From JAZGER01 sp036480335 (lineage in GTDB: Bacteria > Pseudomonadota > Gammaproteobacteria > DSM-19610), in assembly GCA_036480335.1 (NCBI GenBank), contig JAZGGH010000086.1, forward strand, positions 1 through 64,000: DNA of 64,000 nucleotides. The letters are read 5' to 3'. Under the pieces are notes generated by a model. It was not told where the DNA came from. It worked only from the letters and a program-made list of their open reading frames with translations, and did no database searches. This document shows positions 43,791-51,952 of the stretch, one piece after another; the stretch's first letter is position 1; every line of letters starts with the position of its first letter. A program made the translations under genes and the position numbers.

Positions 43791-44414
43791 ATGCCCTGCC
43801 CGCCACCCCCTGAGAATTTCACCCTCACCCCAAAACCTGCCTTCTCGAAAGGCACACGAACCTTCTACCGTTTTAACCCTGCAGGATATTCTTCCTGCCT
43901 CTATTTCCCCAGGGACAAAACATTTCGTTTTGATGACCCGGACCAAAGTTTCGGTGTCTTGTACGCCTCAGTACAACCCGACGGTGCTTTTGCGGAAACG
44001 TATGGTCATGATGTCACACAGTTACCGAATGATGATTACAAAATTATATCTGAGCATGAGCTGACGCTAAGGCATGTATTCGAATTGCATATCACCGGCC
44101 TTCGCCTGGCCAGGTTCTGTGGTAATGGGCTTGCAACTCTCAACCTTGATGGCAATATTTGCACCATGCCGGATTACACTGTTCCGCAACAATGGGCAAA
44201 ATGGGTACATCAACATACGAAGGGTTACGACGGTATCATCTTTCATTCGCGCTATTTACCGACAATAGAAAGCATTGCCCTGTTCGAGCGTGCAAAGAAA
44301 AAAGTTGTTAACGAGATGGATCTTGGGATCGCTCTGGACTTTGTGCACCCGCGAACAGGCAAAACAATGGAAGACATTTTAATTAATCAAGGGTGGGGGT
44401 TGGTTGATGCATAA
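43791..44414 (+). CDS. RES domain toxin (NAD+ depletion)
   Basis: A 207-residue RES protein, named for the conserved R, E and S: R27 in TFYRFNPAG, E69 in GAFAETYG, S153 in IIFHSRYLPT. RES toxins break down or ADP-ribosylate with NAD+ and so arrest growth. The family's closing block IALFERAKK is present near 162-170. It follows its antitoxin after 2 bases and lacks a strong own ribosome site, so translational coupling is expected. Confidence 0.85.
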   Translation: MPCPPPPENFTLTPKPAFSKGTRTFYRFNPAGYSSCLYFPRDKTFRFDDPDQSFGVLYASVQPDGAFAETYGHDVTQLPNDDYKIISEHELTLRHVFELHITGLRLARFCGNGLATLNLDGNICTMPDYTVPQQWAKWVHQHTKGYDGIIFHSRYLPTIESIALFERAKKKVVNEMDLGIALDFVHPRTGKTMEDILINQGWGLVDA

Positions 44415-44480
44415 AAGCTGATCAGCGTTCACTAACCATTATGGTATTAGCGGTTGCAATTTGACATCCTCCGCGCCCAT

Positions 44481-44530
44481 GAGCCAATAATCCTTTACAA
44501 AAACATTTTTGAAACGTAATCCTCATACTA
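44481..44530 (+). repeat. Direct repeat, copy 2 (50 bp)
   Basis: Second copy of the repeat at 41920-41970; same orientation, one substitution and one missing A. It lies just after the RES gene. Confidence 0.85.
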
Positions 44531-44686
44531 AGAGAGCACCGAGGGTTCAAAAAGACCTTTGCAACCCTCGCCTGGCAATCATTCGCCTGGTGTATGTCAG
44601 AACCCGACAAAATCATTGGGCTACATGAACAATCAGACGGGATGTTACTCCAGGATATAATTTATGATGCCTGATTGCAGTGAATA
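44531..44686. other. Gap with a short unassigned frame
   Basis: Includes an inverted pair GAGGGTT/AACCCTC (44541-44567) and a plus-strand fragment read as CMSEPDKIIGLHEQSDGMLL before a stop near 44670. The fragment may be the tail of a lost gene; I cannot place it in a family. Confidence 0.35.
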
Positions 44687-45100
44687 TTAAATTGCCAAAT
44701 ACTTAAGACATTGGCTTGGGGTATAAATAGGGATATCCTTTATGTTGTTTAATACAGTCAAATCTGAGTCTCCGCTTACAAGCATATCAACCTGAGCTGA
44801 AACAGCCAGCTCCAAAAACTTATTATCATTAATGTCTCTACAGAGATTAAGTGCTATATCGGGTGTTAACCAGGTAGCAATATTACTAAAATCAAGCAAA
44901 ATAGCTTGCCGCATTTCTCTTGAAATGTAAGGGTCAAATTTTGACCGCCAAAGCCTGGTAGAAAACTCTTCATAGGTCTCCTTCGAAAAGACAATACCAT
45001 TGCATTCGACAAAGAACCTGACAACCTTTGCAGGATTACCACCAGGAGATAGAACTGAACTAATTAATACGTTAGTATCTATTACAGCCTTAACTTTCAT
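44687..45100 (-). CDS. PIN-domain toxin, putative (COG1569 type)
   Basis: A 137-residue PIN protein of the putative toxin component group. D8 in AVIDTNVLISSVLS, an E near 61, and the C-terminal DINDNKFLELA and SGDSDLTVL carry the acidic ligands. It overlaps its Phd-like antitoxin by 11 bases and is encoded after it. Likely a ribonuclease acting on structured RNA; target unknown. Confidence 0.8.
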   Translation of the reverse strand: MKVKAVIDTNVLISSVLSPGGNPAKVVRFFVECNGIVFSKETYEEFSTRLWRSKFDPYISREMRQAILLDFSNIATWLTPDIALNLCRDINDNKFLELAVSAQVDMLVSGDSDLTVLNNIKDIPIYTPSQCLKYLAI

Positions 45101-45341
45101 CTTCCAGTAATTTCTTTAATTTGGATTCCGTCAAACCCTTGTCAAGTGATTCTTTGCCCGCTTTATCGAGCGAGTACAACAAACGATTAGCGTAGTACTG
45201 ACGCATTGATTCATATTCTTCTTCAGACACCATTATACCAACGGTTCTACCTCGCCGTGTTACCTTAACAGGCTCTCTTTGCGCTTTATCAATAAACTCA
45301 CCAAAGTGCGTTTTAGCCTCATTTGCTGTCAATGTTTGCAT
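45090..45341 (-). CDS. Type II antitoxin, Phd/YefM family
   Basis: An 83-residue antitoxin with the Phd signature TLTANEAKTHFGEFIDKAQ and KVTRRGRTVGIMVSEEEYE, followed by a charged tail that likely occupies the PIN active site. It is the first gene of the pair and should autoregulate. The operon faces left, opposite to the other two toxin-antitoxin modules. Confidence 0.85.
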   Translation of the reverse strand: MQTLTANEAKTHFGEFIDKAQREPVKVTRRGRTVGIMVSEEEYESMRQYYANRLLYSLDKAGKESLDKGLTESKLKKLLEDES

Positions 45342-45566
45342 GTTTTTTCTCTTAATCTTAAAGTCAATAATTCAAGATTGGATGGTATCACATAAACCGC
45401 ACGTTTCGTACGATTAGTCTCTTCCAACATAAACGAGCTTGGATTGATAACCCACTGATATCGCGCCTGCCACCCCTGATATTGCGTGGAAACTGAAGTC
45501 TGGACCGACAATCGCTGAACTCAAAACACCGTTGACGAGCAGCATCTAAGGCTAAGTTGAACCTTA

Positions 45567-45575
45567 TGGTATAAT
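45567..45575 (+). promoter_or_regulatory. Extended -10 promoter for the coiled-coil gene (candidate)
   Basis: TGG-TATAAT at 45567-45575 fits an extended -10 box; there is no good -35. It precedes a ~215-base leader that holds the hairpin at 45728-45756. Confidence 0.4.
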
Positions 45576-45727
45576 TAAATTAAGAATCTCCATTCATACG
45601 CCGACTCGGTTAATGTAAGTATGCAGCTATTTAGCAGAAAAAGCTGTCAAAACCGGCGTCACTGCGGTCTATCAGTGACAGAAGTTCCCGCACGAACCCA
45701 CGGGTTCTGCTGCTCTTTTTCACATCA

Positions 45728-45761
45728 ACCCACCAGGGAATACATCCCTGGTGGGTGTTTT
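45728..45761 (+). terminator. Strong hairpin in the leader of the coiled-coil gene
   Basis: Perfect 12-bp stem ACCCACCAGGGA/TCCCTGGTGGGT followed by GTTTTCTC. It stands 42 bases before the ATG of the downstream gene, so it may attenuate transcription or end a short upstream RNA. Confidence 0.65.
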
Positions 45762-45797
45762 CTCTGGATTTTGGGTTACTTATCTGGAGTAATCATT

Positions 45798-46211
45798 ATG
45801 AGTCAATCGAATATGCTTGTACAAACAGCTTTTAAGTTTGCCAGTAGACTGAAGGACGCCGGTATGCCCGATACACAAATCGAGGCACTTACCGAAGGTC
45901 TTGCAGATATGCTGGACAGCAATATCGCTTCCAAACAGGATATTGCCGATGTTCGGCGCGATATCGCTGAACTACGGGCTGAAAGCAAGCGCGATATCGC
46001 TGAACTGCGAGCTGAAAGCAAGCGCGGTACTGAAGAACTGCGAGCTGAAAGCAAGCGGGATATTGCAGAGCTACGGGTTGAACTTAAGCATGATATTGCC
46101 AATGTTCAGCGGGATATTGCAGATATGGGCAAAAACCTTACCTTGCGATTAGGGACCACAATTGTGGTAACCGCCGGCCTGTTAGCGACATTGATTAAAT
46201 TTTTCAATTAA
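45798..46211 (+). CDS. DUF1640/CCDC90-like coiled-coil membrane protein
   Basis: A 137-residue protein. The longer frame from 45621 is dismissed because GGAG sits 9 bases before ATG 45798, which starts MSQSNMLVQTAFKFASRLKD. A helical coiled coil follows with four near-perfect 11-residue repeats (RDIAELRAESK) at about 53-96, and a C-terminal membrane helix (TTIVVTAGLLATLIKFF). This is the layout of small DUF1640/CCDC90-type proteins found in many gammaproteobacteria, of unknown function. The gene stands alone between two strong hairpins. Confidence 0.75.
   Translation: MSQSNMLVQTAFKFASRLKDAGMPDTQIEALTEGLADMLDSNIASKQDIADVRRDIAELRAESKRDIAELRAESKRGTEELRAESKRDIAELRVELKHDIANVQRDIADMGKNLTLRLGTTIVVTAGLLATLIKFFN
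45957..46090 (+). repeat. Four 33-bp coding repeats (11-residue hendecads)
   Basis: Repeating CGCGATATCGCTGAACT-type units of 33 bases encode RDIAELRAESK. The period of 11 suits a right-handed coiled coil. Confidence 0.75.
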
Positions 46212-46217
46212 CGACGA

Positions 46218-46252
46218 ATCCAAACCAGAGATGCCTCTGGTTTGGATGTTTT
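46218..46252 (+). terminator. Rho-independent terminator of the coiled-coil gene
   Basis: Perfect 13-bp stem ATCCAAACCAGAG/CTCTGGTTTGGAT with loop ATGC, followed by GTTTTTC. Confidence 0.9.
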
Positions 46253-46253
46253 T

Positions 46254-47237
46254 CTATTTTATTTGGTTATCATGATCTTTTTCACTTTTCAAGAGCCCCC
46301 TGGATATTGATGCAGGCACCTGACTACTAATGGCACGATCCATGACTGAATACATATGATCCGGCTTGATGCGTGTGTAGATTTTCGTGGTTTCAAGCTT
46401 GGTATGACCCAAAATCTTGTTGAGCACCAAAATATCCCCAGCCTCGCTATTGACAAACATCGTGGCAAAACTGTGGCGAAGCCGCCGGGATCCTATTTTT
46501 TGGCCAATCTTGTCAGACAACCGGCGAAAAAATTGATTGATCTGCCCTGTTGTCAGTTTGTTTCCTGCATAATGTGGCGCATAGAGAGTAACGTTGAACA
46601 CTTGATCCGTCTCTTTGACGCGGCACAGTCGCGCTGCACGCTCATGCAACAGTCGTAGCTGGTGTTCTACATGTGGCAGCATGGATATATCCCATTCCCG
46701 ATGCGTTTTTGAGCCAGACGCGGTTAATGAAATTAACTGACGATCAAAATCGACATCTTGCCAGGTTAAATTCGCCACTTGACGTGCGCGCACGGCCGTC
46801 AAGCCCATAAACACGAGAAAACTGACCCAGAACCATCCAGGATAAACATCCTCATTATGTCGCAGATAAAAAATCGCTTTCTCGAACACACCTGTTTCCA
46901 GTGTTTTGTATTTTTTTATCGTTTGAGGTGCGCTACTGAGTTCTTTGAACGGGTTGTAGTCAATGACGTTGCGTTGATAGCCGTAGCGAAATATCGCCCG
47001 TAAATGTCGCAAATAGTTATTGAATGTCGTTGCGCTTGCGCGCTCAAGAACCGCACTGCGCCAGGTAATCAAACGGCATTCATCCAGGTCAGCGATGCGG
47101 TCAGACACATCGCGTAACAATATTCTTGCAACACGATGGTAGTGCTTAATGGTTTGCTGCTCCAACACTTTTCGATATATATAATAGTCTGTTAAAGCAG
47201 TAACCGATTGAATAGATTGAATCTTTGAGGATGTCAT
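46254..47237 (-). CDS. Tyrosine recombinase (ICE integrase)
   Basis: A 327-residue phage-type integrase. The N-terminal SAM-like core-binding domain (about 10-95) precedes the catalytic domain. Residues: R150 in FMGLTAVRARQVANL, K177 in GSKTHREW, R254 in SRRLRHSFATM, H278 in ILGHTKLETT and nucleophile Y287 in KIYTRI. Where most family members have His three residues before the second Arg, this protein has R251. The gene lies about 4.5 kb inside the left boundary and reads toward it, which is unusual for ICEs, whose integrase normally abuts the att site. It should excise and insert the element. Confidence 0.9.
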   Translation of the reverse strand: MTSSKIQSIQSVTALTDYYIYRKVLEQQTIKHYHRVARILLRDVSDRIADLDECRLITWRSAVLERASATTFNNYLRHLRAIFRYGYQRNVIDYNPFKELSSAPQTIKKYKTLETGVFEKAIFYLRHNEDVYPGWFWVSFLVFMGLTAVRARQVANLTWQDVDFDRQLISLTASGSKTHREWDISMLPHVEHQLRLLHERAARLCRVKETDQVFNVTLYAPHYAGNKLTTGQINQFFRRLSDKIGQKIGSRRLRHSFATMFVNSEAGDILVLNKILGHTKLETTKIYTRIKPDHMYSVMDRAISSQVPASISRGLLKSEKDHDNQIK

Positions 47238-47310
47238 GACTTACCAGTATTCTTATTTATTGCATCAGGAATAATACTGAATCGATTTAGATAATCAAGC
47301 ACACACATGA

Positions 47311-49107
47311 TCATTTCTGCACCCCGTTCGTAAGCGAAAGATGCGGATTAATGGCGGGACTGTCTTCAAAAAAAAGCGGGACTGGAAACAACCACCCAAA
47401 GACTTTGGATGTCCGGTTTTCTCCAACCACCTTAAACACATGCACATTTTTATCTCGATGGTCCAGTAGATGCTGCTTCAATTTCTGCACTTTGACCTGC
47501 ATTTTTCGATAGTGCTCATCTTCTTCAGCGGGTTTACATAAACGAAAAATACGCAGGTAATCTTTAAAAAGCGCCGGCGAAATCAATACAACTCCTTCTT
47601 TGATCACATGTATTCGAGATTCAGTTGTATTGATTTTCTGCTCCCCCGAGGCCAGGCTTGCACGCACCCAGTTGAGAAAATGCTGGCCTTCTCCAGGCTT
47701 GCCTGACACCTTAACTCGGGCGACATTGGCGTTTTTGGTCACATTTTCTACGTCTGCTGCCGCAGTCGCCGTCACGGAATCCACCGCCTCATTGGGCATT
47801 CTCTGCCCAGCATCTGTGGATGACGCATCCGATGCTGACATTGCATCGGATAGATTGTTATTGATATCCGTCATCGCTGCCGCATGCTCTGCGGTTGATT
47901 TTCCAGGACTTGAATCACAGGCACTTGAATTTGTCGCAAGATCCTCGGGTTGGGTCTCAGTATCCTGCGCCGAACAAGGCAATAACTCGCCCGAAAACGG
48001 TTTTAAACGTCGACTGGGATGCAACACTTTGTAACTATCAAATTTGAGCATGGTGAGCTTGTGCTCAAAGCCTTCGCCTTTCACGCGCATATGCCAGATA
48101 GCGCGGCCTGACGGATCGGGTTCAATGTAAGCATGATCCTGCCAGATATCGAAAAGCCGAGTATTATCGCCGGGAATATCGGTCGAGCCTTCCAGGCGTA
48201 AGCGTTCAGCCACTTTTGTTGCCACAACACCGCACACCAGATAGCAATAACCCTCGTTATCTATCCAGCCTGCCGCCCCTGAGCGATTGAATTGTATGTC
48301 ACCCTCATCGATTAATTGTCGCAATACGCGCATCAGTCGCTCGACCAGCGGGATGGTAGGCGCATGGGATAAACGCTCACGTTCGCCGCCGGATTTACGG
48401 TTGGCTGCCACAGACTCCCCATCGGCCTGACGAACAATCTCACCCAACACCCCCATTTCATACACATTGCCAAATAGATAGGCGGTCAATTGCGCCATGG
48501 CCATGTCATTTTGAGCCAACCATCCACGACCTTCGGCGGGCAATAAATGGAACAAGGTATTATTGACGGTTTGCTGCAGGCTATATGGCGCACGCACGAA
48601 GCGTATTTTATAGTGCTCGATATTCAAATCGGACAAGGACGGCCCGTGTGGCGTCCAGTCCAGATCAGCATCAATATCCAGACGCGTGAGAGAGAGCATT
48701 TTACCGGCATCGTGCAGCAATGCGGCGGCAAAGATGGCAAATGTCCATATCTGTTCTTCAGCACGGATCTGGCTCGGATCCGCATGTTGCGGCAATAAAT
48801 AGCCTTTGCGCCGACGCATGGCGTTTTCAACCACTTCCAGTGTGTGTATCGCCAGGCCACCCAGGCCCGCATGATGATCCGACATGCTCGCCGGCTGCAA
48901 CTGTGCAGCCTCCAGATAGCGATCAATGGCGCTCAGAAATAGCTGGCTAAAATGCTGATCACTGGCGCTGGCCAGCCGCTTTATCTGTCGCAGTCGATTA
49001 TCAAGGCCCAGCAACTGGACCAGCTCACGGGCGTTGAGGACGGGAATGGCATCGGTGTCAATATCCCCCAGTGCCAGTATCTGGGGCTGGGGGTTATGCC
49101 AGAACAT
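47311..49107 (-). CDS. traI: MobH-type conjugative relaxase TraI (TraI_2 + DUF1528 domains)
   Basis: A 598-residue relaxase of the MobH class. The N-terminal HD-like domain shows H88 in GLGGLAIHTLEVVENA and HD132-133 in ALLHDAGKM, the metal-binding motifs of this class. A central acid-poor linker with low-complexity runs of S/D/T is followed by the C-terminal DUF1528 domain (GEGQHFLNWVRASLASGE). It would nick oriT and lead the transferred strand. Its start overlaps the upstream hypothetical gene by 14 bases. Confidence 0.9.
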   Translation of the reverse strand: MFWHNPQPQILALGDIDTDAIPVLNARELVQLLGLDNRLRQIKRLASASDQHFSQLFLSAIDRYLEAAQLQPASMSDHHAGLGGLAIHTLEVVENAMRRRKGYLLPQHADPSQIRAEEQIWTFAIFAAALLHDAGKMLSLTRLDIDADLDWTPHGPSLSDLNIEHYKIRFVRAPYSLQQTVNNTLFHLLPAEGRGWLAQNDMAMAQLTAYLFGNVYEMGVLGEIVRQADGESVAANRKSGGERERLSHAPTIPLVERLMRVLRQLIDEGDIQFNRSGAAGWIDNEGYCYLVCGVVATKVAERLRLEGSTDIPGDNTRLFDIWQDHAYIEPDPSGRAIWHMRVKGEGFEHKLTMLKFDSYKVLHPSRRLKPFSGELLPCSAQDTETQPEDLATNSSACDSSPGKSTAEHAAAMTDINNNLSDAMSASDASSTDAGQRMPNEAVDSVTATAAADVENVTKNANVARVKVSGKPGEGQHFLNWVRASLASGEQKINTTESRIHVIKEGVVLISPALFKDYLRIFRLCKPAEEDEHYRKMQVKVQKLKQHLLDHRDKNVHVFKVVGENRTSKVFGWLFPVPLFFEDSPAINPHLSLTNGVQK

Positions 49108-49534
49108 GGGCGTTGTTGACGATACGATGCAACAACGTGGCGCGAATCAGGTCTTTGGGTGGGTATGGTTCTGGGGCAAGATAGCTTTGCACTTTCGCGC
49201 CCGAGGTGAAGACGAATTTTCTGTAGCTGACAACGAGAGAATTCCAGAGAATGGGCCCAGAGGGTGTGTTATGCATGACCCGGATACAGAAACAATCAAG
49301 TTCACTGACATATCGAGCTATTTCGTGATCGCGTGTTGTGGCTCCTGAGTTTGGATCAATCGTCACGGGCCTGTCTTCATCAATCTCACTTAATGGTAAC
49401 AGTAGCTGAATATCTGGATCCCAGCGCTCGGCATTGGCAGTGCTGCCGTCATAATGTCGAGCAATCGTCGTGAGAACAGGCTTCCAGTAGTCACAGTCCA
49501 GATGGGATAGTTGAGTTGATAACGCTTCAATCAT
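49094..49534 (-). CDS. Hypothetical ICE protein upstream of TraI
   Basis: A 146-residue cytoplasmic protein with no signal peptide or membrane helix. It has a repeated E/D-rich part (YDGSTANAERWDPDIQLL) and ends NAHVLA just over the TraI start. The 14-base overlap with the relaxase gene, and its place at the head of the operon, suggest it is an accessory transfer gene. I do not recognise its family. Confidence 0.7.
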   Translation of the reverse strand: MIEALSTQLSHLDCDYWKPVLTTIARHYDGSTANAERWDPDIQLLLPLSEIDEDRPVTIDPNSGATTRDHEIARYVSELDCFCIRVMHNTPSGPILWNSLVVSYRKFVFTSGAKVQSYLAPEPYPPKDLIRATLLHRIVNNAHVLA

Positions 49535-49854
49535 GGGCTCTTTCTCGCAAAATAGTCGAGTTTACAGTGAGCAGCGTCGATTAGAAGGCTAATTGTAAAG
49601 CCTTTTCCTTCACCTTTTCATCCTTTTTTTGCCTTTCTGCCGCCCTTACCCTTAAATCTTTTTTAGCCCCACCCCGTTTTTATAGGGGTGGGGCTTCCTT
49701 TTTGATAGGCCCCTTACCCTTTTTACCCCCTTTGTTGCTTTTCCCTTTGGTGTCAGTGGTTTAAAAACCTGCATCAACGAGTTGCACCTTTCTCCGTATT
49801 TTCTGTATCAATTCCAGTAGGCTATTAGCCAGTTAATTTTGGACCCGTTGCACT
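49535..49854. other. Divergent intergenic region, pyrimidine-rich, candidate oriT
   Basis: The plus strand is a long run of C and T (from about 49590 to 49760) between the relaxase operon and traD. It contains an 11-bp hairpin. It must contain the promoters of both operons and may hold oriT, because relaxase and coupling genes diverge here, but there is no nick-site consensus that I can name. Confidence 0.4.
49665..49700 (+). terminator. Perfect hairpin in the traD leader
   Basis: AGCCCCACCCC/GGGGTGGGGCT, 11 bp, followed by TCCTTTTT. It is oriented for plus-strand transcription and so sits in the traD leader, not after a gene. Confidence 0.55.
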
Positions 49855-51948
49855 ATGAGTCAATATGAAATCGAATCCTTGTTAAGACCGGCGGTTGAAT
49901 ACTACGCCGCCGCTTCTTATGCCTCTGCAGCGGCAATAGCGGCCATCGCACCGGAAACATTAATGTTGCTGCCCAGTGTTGCGTACGTGGCGGCTGGCCT
50001 GCTGTTAGTACGGGGATTTCAACGATTCAGGCAAGGTTATGTGGTCAATCGATATAAACGCGGTTTATGGCGGCTACCCTTCTATCAATTATCCAGCGAT
50101 CAGATCCCGGTCTCTGATCGTGTCCTGTTTCTAGGGTTAGGCTTTCGCTGGGATCAACGCCATGCTCAGAGACTCGCGGATACCGAACGCAAGGAGTTCA
50201 GTCATTACGCACAACCTCCTGGCTATTTTAAGGCGGCCCGGTATTTAGAGCTCAAATATGAGAAGACGGCGTTATTGAAACCCCTTATTCGCCTCCTGGG
50301 CAATTCGTCGAAATTCAATCCGGTAAAACCGCTGCCCAAAGTGGGCGGCAATCCTGTGATTCATGCCACAGGATTACTGGAGGGTGAAAAACCCATCAAC
50401 ATCAATCTGGAAGAACGGGTTGGGCACATGTTGGTGTTGGGCACAACACGTGTCGGTAAGACACGGTTGTTGGAAACCCTGGTCACGCAAGATATACGCC
50501 GGGGCGATGTTGTGGTCGTGTTTGATCCCAAGGGGGATAAAGATGTCCTGCGGCGGATGTACGTTGAAGCCAAGGCGGCCGGTCGGCTCGATGCCTTTTA
50601 TTTTTTTCATCTGGGGTACCCAGAACATTCTGCACGCTACAACGCCATCGGCAACTATTCCAGAATCACGGAAGTGGCCAGCCGCATTGCCGGTCGATTA
50701 CCGGGTGAAGGGCAATCGCAAGCGTTTCGTGAATTTGTCTGGCGTTACGTTAACGTGATTGCTAAAGCTCTCAATGCATTAGGTAAACGCCCCGATTTTT
50801 CCATGATCAAGCGCTACGGCGAAAACATGGAACCGCTGTTTGTGGATTACCTGGAGTTTTGTCTTGAAACCCATTTCGGTAATGACAAAAGCTGGCAGAC
50901 AACAAGGATTGAGTACGAAGAGAATTATCGACAAAAAGAAGACGGCTTTAAGAAAGGCCGTAATATGGCAGACAGATCCGATAAAGCCATGGCGTTGTAT
51001 AAACTGTTTGTTGAAAATGATTTACAGGACCCCATTGCCCTGTCAATGATCAAAACCTTCGAACAGGAACGCGGCTATCTTGACAAGCTAGTGGGCTCAC
51101 TTTTGCCGTTGATGGAAAAGCTGTGTACCGGCAATGTGGGTGAGCTGTTATCCCCAGATTATCTGGATGAATCAGACGAGCGCCCCATATTCGACTGGCC
51201 ACAGATTTTTCGCACAGGCGGCATTGTGTATATCGGATTAGATGCGTTGACCGATCCAGAGGTTGCCAGCGCCGTCGGTAGCACCATGTTTGCAGACATG
51301 ACGTCTGTGGCGGGTACGATCTATAAGGAAGGCGTGAATTTTGGCTCACCCCTAAAATCCGATAAAAAGACAGCCGTGTCTATCCATGCGGATGAATTTA
51401 ATGAGCTCATTGGCGATGAATTTATTCCCTTGTTGAACAAAGCCGGGGGTGCAGGCTACCAGGTAACGGCTTACACACAAACCTGGTCAGATGTCATAGC
51501 ACGCCTGGGCAATAACGCCAAAGCCGGCCAGGTCGCGGGTAACTTTAACTCAATCATTATGCTGCGGGTGAGAGAAATCGAAACCGCTGAAATGCTCACC
51601 AAACAACTCAAAGAAGTGGAAATTGATCATGCCACCGTCATATCACGGGCAACCGATTCATCCACGCCCGGAGATGGTAAACACTTCACCAGTGCCACCG
51701 AGCAACGCAATACGACACAGCGTGTTGATCTAATCCATCCCAGCGATATGACACAACTCCCCAAAGGCCAGGCATTTGCCCTGATTAACGGCGGTGTGCC
51801 GTACAAAATCCGGATGTCTTTACCGGATAACAACGATTTCAAGGATATACCCGACCAGATCAAAGGCCTGTCAGACGCTATGGCGAAAACATACTACACA
51901 TCCGAAGATTGGTACCAGTTCACTTCCAGCTTTAAAGAGGTCGCATGA
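49855..51948 (+). CDS. traD: Type IV coupling protein TraD (TraG/VirD4 family)
   Basis: A 697-residue ATPase that links the relaxosome to the secretion channel. Membrane segments near the N-terminus (about 20-55) are followed by a P-loop GTTRVGKT (196-203) and a Walker B strand VVVFDPKGDKD (about 219-229). The C-terminal TraG-D part (HADEFNELIGDEFIPLL and QVTAYTQTWSD) is complete. No clear Shine-Dalgarno precedes the ATG at 49855. It heads the long plus-strand transfer operon. Confidence 0.92.
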   Translation: MSQYEIESLLRPAVEYYAAASYASAAAIAAIAPETLMLLPSVAYVAAGLLLVRGFQRFRQGYVVNRYKRGLWRLPFYQLSSDQIPVSDRVLFLGLGFRWDQRHAQRLADTERKEFSHYAQPPGYFKAARYLELKYEKTALLKPLIRLLGNSSKFNPVKPLPKVGGNPVIHATGLLEGEKPININLEERVGHMLVLGTTRVGKTRLLETLVTQDIRRGDVVVVFDPKGDKDVLRRMYVEAKAAGRLDAFYFFHLGYPEHSARYNAIGNYSRITEVASRIAGRLPGEGQSQAFREFVWRYVNVIAKALNALGKRPDFSMIKRYGENMEPLFVDYLEFCLETHFGNDKSWQTTRIEYEENYRQKEDGFKKGRNMADRSDKAMALYKLFVENDLQDPIALSMIKTFEQERGYLDKLVGSLLPLMEKLCTGNVGELLSPDYLDESDERPIFDWPQIFRTGGIVYIGLDALTDPEVASAVGSTMFADMTSVAGTIYKEGVNFGSPLKSDKKTAVSIHADEFNELIGDEFIPLLNKAGGAGYQVTAYTQTWSDVIARLGNNAKAGQVAGNFNSIIMLRVREIETAEMLTKQLKEVEIDHATVISRATDSSTPGDGKHFTSATEQRNTTQRVDLIHPSDMTQLPKGQAFALINGGVPYKIRMSLPDNNDFKDIPDQIKGLSDAMAKTYYTSEDWYQFTSSFKEVA

Positions 51949-51952
51949 CAAC

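Noticed and set aside
44422..44616. 64-residue minus-strand frame across the second direct repeat
   Set aside because: Runs through the repeat and a hairpin with no coding signature.
45329..45511. 60-residue minus-strand frame between antitoxin and coiled-coil gene
   Set aside because: No ribosome site, no family and it overlaps the antitoxin start.
45957..46090. 33-bp repeats as a CRISPR array
   Set aside because: No spacers: units are contiguous and in frame, encoding a coiled coil.
47600..48034. 144-residue plus-strand frame inside traI
   Set aside because: Shadow of the low-complexity linker of the relaxase.
51794..51952. Upstream extension of the TIGR03747 frame
   Set aside because: It lies inside traD in another frame and lacks family similarity.
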